DNA of 64,000 nucleotides from Hanleya hanleyi. Lineage: Eukaryota; Mollusca; Polyplacophora; Lepidopleurida; Hanleyidae. Numbering within the stretch: the first letter of the stretch is position 1; each line of letters opens with the position of its first letter. Under the pieces are notes generated by a model. The model did not search any database and was not told where the DNA came from. It saw only the letters and a program-made list of their open reading frames with translations. The position numbers were made by a program, and so were the translations under genes. The DNA is taken from positions 1-64,000 of the forward strand of contig JAVTVY010020404.1 in the NCBI GenBank assembly GCA_036873755.1. The letters run 5' to 3'. Below are positions 55,955 through 64,000 of this stretch, one piece after another.

Positions 55955-55959
55955 GACTA

Positions 55960-57789
55960 TTGAACACGGACAAATCATTACAAGCCCCCACAAGCCATAG
56001 TAAAGCCCACGAAAAAATACAGGCATTTCACCGTATATTGTATATTGTACGAGTCCATCTTCCGCTTTTTTTTTGGAGAAATTTTTACATGCACCCACCC
56101 ATGACTGGATGGCCCTCGATAAGAGCTTCACTTTGACGCCTCACCCGACCCAATCGGTCCATTAGGGGCCCACCTCGGTCCAAAAACGTCTATTCCCATA
56201 CTGTTTTTAGGCATTCCACATATAGATTAACATTGGTTGACATGAGACTATTTTCTGTGACCGCGGAGGCAGACCGCATCACCACCAGACCGCGGAGGAA
56301 TTCGAGGTGAAAGAGGGGGCGCCACCTGTTGGAACTATAGCGACCTTGACCTCTACGCGGCCTCAGAGGTCAAAGGCCGTAAATGGCCGCTTCCTATACT
56401 TTAACCTGGGTTCCCCCTTAAATTTTACCCGGGGGAACAAATAAGTAGGTCAATGGGTATTTATCCGTCCTTTCTATACTACTGAAGTAGGACCTGGTCC
56501 GGGAGAAGATGCGGCAGGCTTACCTGTATAATAGACCTTGCAAATCCCTCCGGCTGTATATCGTACCTCTGTCTAGTACGGCTGGATATGGTCGACTCGG
56601 GCGAGTCTAAGCACGGACTCTCCGATCTCCCGTTTTCAGCCTTCTGGCTTTTCATTGGCTGAGGGTCTTCGGGATTCTCCGGCCATCTTCGCTGGTTCAA
56701 CATGATCTCAGCGGCCACTACCACACCCTTCCCCCTCCTGATTTTTGGGGTGGGTTATCTCCAGCCTTTCAGCCTTCCAGCTTTTTCTTTTATCGTGTTT
56801 CACATCCAGCCCTATCCCTACCCTAACTGTCCTAACTTCAAAATATGTCCCTAAAAACTCCCAAATATTCCCAAACCTTATGCTACCCTTAAAATGGTGC
56901 AGTTCCCATTACTCCAGCATTTCTGCCTAGCATGTCCTACCCTTACAAATAAGCTACGCCAGCCTCAAAAATACCGACACTAAAAACTTGCCTATCTCTG
57001 CACTAAAAATGATGCACTATTAAAAGACACTAAAATTGTTTTTCCCAGAATCAAAGAAATACTCTATTTCTTTCTTTCTTTCTAAACCTCAACTTCAGTC
57101 TGTTAGCAGACCGCGAGGCTACTGAACACCCCCCTTCCCCCCCACCGGGGCATGCCTACTAGCTGCCCCAGTGGAAAATCCAAAAGCTACCCATAAAAAT
57201 TAACCTTAAGAAATGTACTCCAAGGCCTAGCAGCCTTATCCCTCCCTCCTCAAAATTTAGATGGCTCATCAGCCATTTAGCCTGGAGCCAACCACACACG
57301 CTGAGCACGGAGCTGACAAGTCACCCAACCCACCAATTCTTTAAGATCCTTCAACGGCCTTTCAAATATTTAGGCCTAGAATTGGCACCTATCAATAAAA
57401 AGGGCTATGTAATCCTAAAGGGTGACAAAAAAAAAAGAAAAACTTTAAAGTTTAAGTTCTTGTAACTCTCCATTTATTTTCAGCTATTATGAAAAGCTGA
57501 AGCTAATTATCTATAGCTATGACAGGCAATAAGTGTCTCCCCTTTTGTACTCAGCGTGTGTGAATAAAATAACTATTAAAATATTCACTAGAATAGGGAG
57601 CTAAAGAGGGAGAACTGCCTACTAGCTTTCTCCCTCCAAAAAGCCCCATTCTCAAAAAAAAAATAAAAGATAAAAAATAATCACCCCCCCCTCCCCATCT
57701 GTTTCCCCCTGGGATGAGTCCCGAGAATTAGATGCGAGGCCCCAGAGGGAAGACCGCCTACCAGCATCCGCCCACCCAGGACCCCCATC
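55960..57789. other. unassigned, possible 3' UTR of the nuclease gene and an orphan exon
   Basis: An 81-codon minus-strand frame at 56479-56724 contains CAG|GTAAG at about 56521, a good splice-donor sequence, so it could be an exon of an unknown gene. It has no recognised domain. The rest is C-rich with short A and T runs. TTTATT (minus-strand AATAAA) at about 57475 could end the nuclease transcript. Confidence 0.35.
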
Positions 57790-60018
57790 TCAAGACCCAT
57801 CCCAATTCTGTTTTTCCCCTGGAGTGTGAAGCCCGTCTTCCGGAGACCACCCGGCGCAACGCCCTATGCCGAAAGATGGTAGAATCGGCAGGCGTTCCTC
57901 CGGGTTATCTCCGCGACCAGCCGGGGTGGCAGATTTTTTACCCCGGCCACCCATTGAATAACGGGCCACACACCCCAGGGGGGTGTTGATCCGCGGGAAT
58001 CCCTGAGGAGACTGATATGGCGCATCAGACTCGACCAGCAACCGGTCCATAGGCAAGCCCTGAACAGCAGCCCCGGTGTCCTCGCAGTTCAAGGCCCGGG
58101 CGCTCACCCCAAATACCGCATTTGGGAAGCGCCTGAGCCAAGACTCGAGGGCAGCAAGGCTCCCGAGGAAGCAGTGCACATGGACCGGGTGCATGGCCGG
58201 CAGCGTCTCCCCCAAGATTCCCAGTAGATCGTCGAGGGCCATGGTCTGCCCTCCGCCATCCCGGTAGCCACTCCTCCGGGTATTCTCCCGGCAATGAATG
58301 ACGACCGGGAGGTTTCGCGGGAGCGCCAATGGCAGGATTTCTCTCAGGAAATCAACCTGACACCGGCGCTCCACGGCAGACACATGGTCCTCATAGTCCA
58401 GACCGACCTCCCCCAGACCAACACATCCTGGGGACCGCAGAAATTGATGTAATTTATCCTTAGTTTTCCGGTCCACAGGACGGCTGGCCTGGTGGGGGTG
58501 CAGTCCGTATGTGGCGTGTACTCTTGGATCCCCGAGGAGCGCGGTCAGAGATTTCGACTTCCAGCTCCCCGGGAAAACAAGATTACACACCACATGTTCC
58601 ATTACCACTGGAGTACGCAACAGATGTACTGTTCCGACTTCGTCCCCGATGGCCTCTAAGGTATATTTACCGTGGAGGCGACCGAGGACGACATCCAAGT
58701 GGCAATGGGAGTCAACCAGCCTCGGGGGTGGATGAGCCTGAGCAACCCACAAGGGGTTGTCCAGGCCCGAGGAGTCCATCGGCCTTTCCAGCGTCCGGAA
58801 CTCCTCCCTCAGATGGACTGGCAGGATGGCCAGTAACCTGGCCAGTATCCGCCAGTCCATCAGAGCACCAACCGAGGTTGGGGGACCCAACAGATATTCT
58901 CCCGGCTCCGTCCCGCAAGCCAGGTCAAATCCCATCATGATTGTCTGCCGGGTGGGTGCGGGACGAAGACGGGGGTCATCTGGATACAACCTGTGGGCCC
59001 GGACATATCCCAATAATTCTGGGTATGTCCGGACCCCCAGGATTGGCATCAAAGTATGGAAGAATCCATGAAGGAGGGCCACCCAGTTCCACCACCGAGT
59101 GTCCGTGAGTGCCCACTCCTCCATGGATCCATGTCCTGGATCCAGCCCGTGTTTTAGTGTAAAACACAGGCTGGATTGGTGAACTTTACAGGACCAGCAC
59201 GCCACCTCCGGGGACATCCAAAACGGAAAATGGTTCCGCTCCAGATGTCTCCTGGGGCGGGTGCCGGTCCAAGTACACAAGGGACACTGGTGCCCTTCTC
59301 GGAATATGGCATTAATCCGAGCCACCGATTGGGAGTCAACCGAACCCGGGGTCGACAGGTGGTTAACAGCCAACCAGCGTTCCCCACCCGATCCCGGACT
59401 CGGTTCACTCCCAGGGGCGTCCCCAGTGTCCCTCGCCGGTGGAGACACTGCCGAATCCGAGGCAAGTGGAGGGTACGCAGCCTGCCAGCTTTCCCCTCCA
59501 AACCCCGGACTCGTCCAATGCTCCACCGTCACTCCCCTACCCCTGCTTACGCCTACCCCTCCCACAGCCCCTTCTAATTCCCCAAATATTCCCCTCCCCC
59601 TACCTACTCCTACCCCTCCCACAGCCCCTTCGAATTCCCCAAATATTCCCCTCCCCCTACCTACTCCTACCCCTCCCACAGCCCCTTCTAATTCCCCAAA
59701 TATTCCCCTCCCCCTACCTACTCCTACCCCTCCCACAGCCCCTTCTAATTCTGGTACATAAATCAATTTTTCCCCCCAATTTGCCAGATCCCACTCAGTC
59801 CATTCTTCCCCACTTACTTCTTCCCCCGTTGATTCCCCCTCCATCCCCAAATTAGATAATCCCGTCCCCCATGATCCAGCCGTACTATCCCCCGTAGTAT
59901 CCCCCCCACCCACCGATTCTGCGCTATACCAGACATCGTCAGACGAAATTTCCCCCCTTTTCTCCTCCCCCCTTCCCCCCTGCTTCCCCGATTTAATCGT
60001 AAATCTTTCTCTGAACAT
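57790..60018 (-). CDS. zinc-finger plus TatD-type metal-dependent nuclease (TATDN2-like), C-terminal frameshift
   Basis: 742 codons as read. Residues 1-90 are acidic and Gly/Ser-rich. Residues 91-165 are four copies of a 19-residue Gly/Arg repeat (ELEGAVGGVGVGRGRGIFG). Residues 245-263 are a short C2H2-like finger (C245, C248, H258, H263) with an extra C274-x2-C277 behind it. The TatD domain runs from 434: DSHCHLD (H438, H440), GEVGLDY (E537), VVIHCRE (H575), HVHCF (H615) and ESDAPY (D665), so every metal ligand is present. The family is 3'-5' deoxyribonucleases of the amidohydrolase fold; nucleic-acid targeting by the finger is inference. The usual TatD tail lies in a neighbouring frame with a stop at 57864-57866. 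The switch occurs at a G6 run (57978-57983), so one extra base there, real or a sequencing error, explains the odd C-terminus. The start ATG follows a likely 3' splice site. Confidence 0.8.
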   Translation of the reverse strand: MFRERFTIKSGKQGGRGEEKRGEISSDDVWYSAESVGGGDTTGDSTAGSWGTGLSNLGMEGESTGEEVSGEEWTEWDLANWGEKLIYVPELEGAVGGVGVGRGRGIFGELEGAVGGVGVGRGRGIFGEFEGAVGGVGVGRGRGIFGELEGAVGGVGVSRGRGVTVEHWTSPGFGGESWQAAYPPLASDSAVSPPARDTGDAPGSEPSPGSGGERWLAVNHLSTPGSVDSQSVARINAIFREGHQCPLCTWTGTRPRRHLERNHFPFWMSPEVACWSCKVHQSSLCFTLKHGLDPGHGSMEEWALTDTRWWNWVALLHGFFHTLMPILGVRTYPELLGYVRAHRLYPDDPRLRPAPTRQTIMMGFDLACGTEPGEYLLGPPTSVGALMDWRILARLLAILPVHLREEFRTLERPMDSSGLDNPLWVAQAHPPPRLVDSHCHLDVVLGRLHGKYTLEAIGDEVGTVHLLRTPVVMEHVVCNLVFPGSWKSKSLTALLGDPRVHATYGLHPHQASRPVDRKTKDKLHQFLRSPGCVGLGEVGLDYEDHVSAVERRCQVDFLREILPLALPRNLPVVIHCRENTRRSGYRDGGGQTMALDDLLGILGETLPAMHPVHVHCFLGSLAALESWLRRFPNAVFGVSARALNCEDTGAAVQGLPMDRLLVESDAPYQSPQGFPRINTPLGCVARYSMGGRGKKSATPAGRGDNPEERLPILPSFGIGRCAGWSPEDGLHTPGEKQNWDGS
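57978..57983. other. homopolymer at the TatD frame switch
   Basis: GGGGGG on the plus strand. Upstream codons follow the TatD frame, while downstream the family-like tail (VAGVKN, LVAEITRRNACRFY) is in a different frame. Confidence 0.6.
59534..59757 (-). repeat. 57-bp coding minisatellite
   Basis: Unit starts at 59568, 59625, 59682 and 59739 (CCCCTTCTAATTCCCCAAAT on the plus strand), with a diverged partial copy before 59568. 57 is a multiple of three, so copy number can change without breaking the frame. Confidence 0.9.
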
Positions 60019-60035
60019 TATTGGCCTTTTTTTTT

Positions 60036-60059
60036 CTGAAAATCAAAGAAAAAAACAAA
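60036..60059 (-). other. probable 3' splice site upstream of the nuclease start
   Basis: The minus strand reads a pyrimidine tract TTTTTTTCTTTGATTTTCAG immediately before AAAAAAAAAGGCCAATAATG, so the coding exon likely begins at 60035 and a 5' leader exon lies further upstream. Confidence 0.5.
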
Positions 60060-60183
60060 AATGTCTCACACCACAACATCAAAAGCAACTCAAACTAATT
60101 ACACACCGACAAAACCCGACATCCAACCACACAGACCAAACAACTTGGGCGCCCAAGACAATGACTTCTATACAACATCACAA

Positions 60184-60345
60184 ACAATAACGTCACCAAT
60201 CACAATCTATATGACAAATATGACATCACCAATGACATATCTTGCACAACAACAAGACATCAGACAATAACGTCACCAATCACAATCTATATGACAAATA
60301 TGACATCACCAATGACATCTTGCACAACAACAACAAGACATCACA
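60184..60345. repeat. 80-bp direct repeat, two copies
   Basis: ACAATAACGTCACCAATCAC begins at 60184 and 60264, each followed by ATGACAAATATGACATCACC. Located in the presumed upstream region of the nuclease gene; contains CRE half-sites (ACGTCA). Confidence 0.8.
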
Positions 60346-60349
60346 ACTT

Positions 60350-60620
60350 CACTTGCCCTAATTCCTCTAACCTACTCCACTTCTTCACTGGAAGCAGGCT
60401 ACACATAATTTTTTTTTCATTATTAATTATGCATCTTCCCAAATTACATTGTGACTTGTGACTTGTGACCCAGGATGCACCTAGGACCTTTTGGACGAGT
60501 CTGCTCACTTCTGACATAGCATAGCATGATTATCCTTTTCCTCTAGCATCAACACCAAAGAAACTTCTAACATGACCCTAGACCTTATCTAGGAGCAGTC
60601 ATATGCGGACAAAAACTGGG
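60350..60620. other. spacer between nuclease gene and Gypsy element
   Basis: No coding signal. If the Gypsy element has a 3' LTR it should lie here, but I could not match it to anything at the right edge, where the other LTR would be mostly outside the window. Confidence 0.3.
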
Positions 60621-60627
60621 GTTTTCA

Positions 60628-60950
60628 AACCTTCCGACCCCCTCGTGTAACACGAGGCTCTATCATCGGTAGAACCGAAGGGGTATCTTCGTGCACTTTT
60701 GTCGGTCGCGGTTTCTTAACTTCTCGCGGTTCCGCAAACAATAAGTCCAAGTTCCAATCCGGAACTTCATCTGTCAAACCGAGAGGAATGGGATCCCCCA
60801 CAACACCAGGGGCATGCAGTACAGGTTGTATGCCCTCCTCAGGGGAAGACTCCACTGATACCCAATCTGGTACTCGTCCTTGTCCAGACTTTCCCGTGTC
60901 AGCGGTGAATTCCCCCGAAGAAAGCTTTATGGATTCTAAACTTGGTACTT
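60628..60950 (-). pseudogene. Gypsy polyprotein C-terminal extension in a shifted frame
   Basis: Immediately after the stop of the long frame, another minus-strand frame continues for about 105 codons to a stop at 60625, Pro/Glu-rich and ending GGRKV. GGACAAGGAC followed by (A/G)AGTACCA occurs twice (about 60880 and 60955), once at the frame switch, so a small local duplication with an indel probably separated the tail from the polyprotein. Confidence 0.5.
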
Positions 60951-63797
60951 GTCCTTGTCCGTGTCGGATGCCCTAACTAAACTCAGTACAGCGTGACGTC
61001 TCCGTCGTACCGATAGAGGGATGTCCCTGTCCTGGCATTGACGTAAAACATCATGATGCCACACATGGGACTTCCTCCTGCTCTCCACCCGGTACAGACA
61101 TGGGGATAACACCTTACTCACGACAAAGGGGCCCGCAAAGATCGGTCGCAATTTCTTGCTCTGTCTAACTTTGACGGCTAAGTCCCTACGATAAACCAAG
61201 TCCCCCACCTCATAGGTCCGGGATTGGATTTTCAGATCATAGGTACGTTTTTGTCTATTTTGAGTAACCCCAATCCGTTCTCGGGCCAGGCGATGCACTT
61301 CCTCCATATGTTTCAAGAGGTTTACCAAGTAAGCATCCCCCGTGAACTTTTGCATGTTAACCTCTGCTACTCCCAATAGAATGTCCACTGGCAGAATGAC
61401 TTCCCTCCCCAACATCAACATGTTGGGAGAGAAACCGGTATCGCGATTCGGCATAGACCGAATAGCCATTCCGATTAATGGGAGGTGTTTATCCCAGTCC
61501 ATCTGCCTATTCTCCAAGTAACAACGAATCACCTGGAGCAACAGACGATTATACCGTTCCACCTGACCATTGGAACAGGGGCGGTAAGGGGTAGTACGAG
61601 ATTTCGTGACTTCAAAGACCTTGCAAAATTCAGAGAACAGGTTACCGACAAAGTTCCTGCCTTGATCGGTATGCACCTGCAACGGTACTCCAAACCGCAC
61701 TATGAACCCCTCAAGAAATGCCTTTGCGACGCTTTCCGCCGATTGCTCAGGAAGGGGGCAAATCTCCAGCCATTTAGTGAATTGGTCAATCATCATTAAG
61801 ATGTAGCGATTTCCCCCTTCCGAAGTCACCAGCGGGCCCAAGATGTCCAGATGGACCCGCTCCATTGGTGCTCCTGCATGGAAAGAGCCCAATGCCCCTT
61901 TAGGGTTCACTCTCGGTTTCTTGTTGGTGTTGCAAGTAGCACATGTCCGAACATACAGTTCTACGTCCCGAGTCAAATTGGGCCAAAAGAAAGAACGTTT
62001 TGTCAAAGCCAACGTCTTATCGCGGCCCAAATGACCCCCAGTCTTTGTGTCGTGCACTAAGCGCAACACTTCAGAACGTAGCTCTGACGGTACTACTAAC
62101 TTCAGCTTGGAAGTCACACCATAGTCCCACTGATAGTACAAAACTCCATCTTTCAGTCTCAGGCAAGAACGACATAGCCACAAATGCTTTGTCACTGGAC
62201 TGCTCATAAATAGTCTTGATGGAGTTTGTCCGGTTTCCACATGATCAATCACGGGACGAAGCTGTAAGTCATTATACTGTTTTTCCCTCATTTCAGATGG
62301 GGAGAACAATTCAGAGATGACGTCTAGCGACCCAGGGTCTGGATCTGGGTCAGCCTGGTCATCCAGATCGATGAACAAAGCCCGTACCGCAATTGCTGCC
62401 GTACCAGTGGTGGCCAAAGGGATCACATCATCCACATCCTCTGTGAAACGACTCCACTGGTTATGGGCTCTCAGACAGAACTTACATCCCCCACAAGGAA
62501 GGAATTCGGGTTGGCTTCCCGCCACATAGCAGTTACATGCGGGTAAGCAGTCTGGGATGCGTGACAATCCATCGGCATTCCAATGAATAGTCGATGGCAT
62601 TACGCTCATAAGTCCATTCATAAATCTAGTCTGGGAGTTGTCCAGCACAGCCGTAGGGACAGTGGTATCCTCCAATATTCCCTCATCGGCATGTTGCTGA
62701 GCCGGCTCCTGCCTTGGCTCTTGCTGAACAACCTCGCCGACCGGAAAGGTATTATTTAGTGGATTTAATTCCACTCCTGCACGTGGAGCATTCACAGGTG
62801 CAGGTGGCACATTCACCTGAACATGATCACTCGACTGAACCGAAACTGCGTTCAACCGAGCATGGAATGTATTTACTGGTGCAGGCGATGGCGTTACTGG
62901 AACCGGAACTGCATTCGACCGATTTGGAACCTCTTCCCTACCCCTTTCAGTTAACTGTTGAGGTGTGTCAGCATTATCTGCTAGGTCCGCCTGACGAGCG
63001 TCCCTTGTCTGTTCAGAGGTTACCTGTAATGAACTCTCTGATGCTCCCCCACGTTGGTTACTTAATAATGCAACGACAATTCTTATATCGGAACCCATTT
63101 GTTCTACTTTACCATCCACTTGACCTACTTGAGTATTTACTTGGTCAACTTTAACATCCACTTGACCTACTCGAGTATCTACTTGGTCAACTTTGTCATT
63201 CACTTGACCTACTTGCGTGTTTACTTGTTGACCTAATTGTTCAACCTTAATATCCACTTGAGTCAATTGAAGGCATTGAGTATCAACCTTTTCCTCTATT
63301 TCACCTACTCGATCAGTCAATTCCTGATGCTGGTCAACTACTGTTTCTACTTCATTCCGAAGACGCTGAATGACTTCTCCCCATTGATCATTCCTACTAG
63401 AAAAATCACTAATGAATTTCTGTATCTCGTGGTCCCTGGTGGCCAATTGACTCTCCAAGAACACACGATTTTCCACAAATTTCTTTTGCAATCCACGTAA
63501 ATGACTTTCTTGAAGTTTTAATTGATACTCCATGAGTGTACTACCCTGCATCTCTACCCCAGTTATGGTTTCATGCAACAACAACTCAAAGGCATATTCC
63601 TTTGTAAACTTTGTTGCTTGCAAACATTCCTCAAATGGAATCAATTCATCTGGTCTTTGGAGAGCTACTAATGCATTAGCCCTAGCTGCACCAATACCTT
63701 CCAATTGAATCAATTCCTCACTTGTAGCTATTGCTACATTCAATGGCCCTATCTCACTATCTGCCATGTCAAGAATCGAAGTGAGCAGACAAGCCAA
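60936..63797 (-). CDS. Ty3/Gypsy Gag-integrase fusion from internal deletion
   Basis: 953 codons; the second Met (63767) is an equally likely start. Residues 27-47 look like a helix-hairpin-helix (LEGIGAARANAL). 80-160 are helical. 165-236 are coiled-coil heptads with repeated VDxKVDQ/VNTQVGQ. 250-390 are a Pro-rich linker. At about 395-405 the chain switches to the C-terminal end of RNase H (HWNADGLSR). Integrase follows complete: H582, H589, C619, C622 zinc site; catalytic D651, D711, E747 with D,D(35)E spacing; GPF-type C-terminal module at about 888-906; no chromodomain. Nucleocapsid, protease, reverse transcriptase and most of RNase H are absent, yet the frame stays open across the join. 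Integration of a cDNA would need enzymes from another element. Retention of an open 2.86-kb frame suggests a recent event or use of the product. Confidence 0.85.
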   Translation of the reverse strand: MACLLTSILDMADSEIGPLNVAIATSEELIQLEGIGAARANALVALQRPDELIPFEECLQATKFTKEYAFELLLHETITGVEMQGSTLMEYQLKLQESHLRGLQKKFVENRVFLESQLATRDHEIQKFISDFSSRNDQWGEVIQRLRNEVETVVDQHQELTDRVGEIEEKVDTQCLQLTQVDIKVEQLGQQVNTQVGQVNDKVDQVDTRVGQVDVKVDQVNTQVGQVDGKVEQMGSDIRIVVALLSNQRGGASESSLQVTSEQTRDARQADLADNADTPQQLTERGREEVPNRSNAVPVPVTPSPAPVNTFHARLNAVSVQSSDHVQVNVPPAPVNAPRAGVELNPLNNTFPVGEVVQQEPRQEPAQQHADEGILEDTTVPTAVLDNSQTRFMNGLMSVMPSTIHWNADGLSRIPDCLPACNCYVAGSQPEFLPCGGCKFCLRAHNQWSRFTEDVDDVIPLATTGTAAIAVRALFIDLDDQADPDPDPGSLDVISELFSPSEMREKQYNDLQLRPVIDHVETGQTPSRLFMSSPVTKHLWLCRSCLRLKDGVLYYQWDYGVTSKLKLVVPSELRSEVLRLVHDTKTGGHLGRDKTLALTKRSFFWPNLTRDVELYVRTCATCNTNKKPRVNPKGALGSFHAGAPMERVHLDILGPLVTSEGGNRYILMMIDQFTKWLEICPLPEQSAESVAKAFLEGFIVRFGVPLQVHTDQGRNFVGNLFSEFCKVFEVTKSRTTPYRPCSNGQVERYNRLLLQVIRCYLENRQMDWDKHLPLIGMAIRSMPNRDTGFSPNMLMLGREVILPVDILLGVAEVNMQKFTGDAYLVNLLKHMEEVHRLARERIGVTQNRQKRTYDLKIQSRTYEVGDLVYRRDLAVKVRQSKKLRPIFAGPFVVSKVLSPCLYRVESRRKSHVWHHDVLRQCQDRDIPLSVRRRRHAVLSLVRASDTDKDKYQV

Positions 63798-64000
63798 CGG
63801 AAATTATAACCAATATTCTCCTCTATATCACCCGAAGCCGTCAAGGTCCTATCCAACCATCAATATATCAACCATTAACCAACCAGGCAACTGCAGAAAT
63901 CAAATCATTAATTCACTATCCACCACCAGTATCGCCACCGTGTATCAGCCCGACTTAATCCGCTTTAAGTCGGCAAATACCGATGATAGGGATGGGGGAA
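63798..64000 (-). other. Gypsy 5' leader or LTR edge
   Basis: Upstream of the Gag start. On the minus strand TGGCGATACTGGTGGTGG at about 63938-63921 has the TGG start typical of tRNA primer-binding sites, but I could not match it to a particular tRNA. An inverted GACTTAATCC/GCTTTAAGTC hairpin lies at 63952-63973. Confidence 0.3.

Noticed and set aside
58025..59855. Large plus-strand and alternative-frame ORFs opposite the TatD gene
   Set aside because: They are shadows of the GC-rich TatD coding frame, with low-complexity or stop-limited content and no domain.
61485..63500. Plus-strand ORFs opposite the Gypsy polyprotein
   Set aside because: Antisense shadows of the integrase and Gag frame.

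Overview
The window reads as repeat-rich eukaryotic nuclear DNA, most likely from a mollusc and perhaps a gastropod. The reasons are a SINE-like repeat at 38428-38745 of a kind I associate with molluscan genomes, LINE tails carrying the molluscan-looking core GCTATATAGCTGAAATATT, TTAGGG telomere-type repeats, a 5S-derived sequence close to molluscan 5S rRNA, and no operon-like gene packing. The species call is inference. Nearly everything recognisable is a mobile element, its debris, or a local duplication; I see no ordinary host housekeeping gene.

Layout. (1) 246-8820 is one giant fold-back element, FB1, bounded by the 6-bp direct repeat GCTTAG. It is made of arrays of short CpG-rich palindromes alternating with ~1-kb modules in two orientations, and one module carries an insertion with a 5S rRNA-derived sequence. 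(2) 8827-16740 is mostly anonymous AT-rich DNA with four 3' fragments of one LINE family. (3) 16740-44900 is a tandem array of about three diverged ~9-kb units, each broken by different insertions: LINE pieces, small terminal-repeat elements, a Penelope-like retroelement with flanking direct repeats, and a second fold-back element, FB2 (35925-39943). For several insertions the empty site survives in a sister unit. (4) 44900-52740 holds hairpin MITEs, a recent 472-bp tandem duplication, solo ends of the Penelope-like element and a pair of diverged direct repeats. (5) 52780-54980 is a decayed segment of a DNA-virus-like element (Polinton/adintovirus type). It has a broken packaging ATPase, two small ORFs and a C2H2 zinc-finger gene with TATA box, poly(A) signal and a duplicated upstream region. 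(6) 54990-55910 is a tandem repeat packed with CRE palindromes. (7) 57790-60018 (-) is a large coding exon joining a zinc-finger region to a TatD-type nuclease. (8) 60628-63797 (-) is a Ty3/Gypsy element that lost protease, reverse transcriptase and most of RNase H, leaving an in-frame Gag-integrase fusion.

The most interesting unexplained signal is a conserved RNA-like motif downstream of the Penelope-like reverse transcriptase and in other dispersed copies. It has two helices supported by compensatory base changes around a fixed AATMAAAGC loop. The genes here do not form a host pathway. The coherent units are the mobile elements: Penelope-like RT plus terminal repeats, Gag-integrase fusion, and the viral-type cluster with shared promoter repeats. 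All similarity statements come from reading and recalled family motifs; no search or folding program was run.
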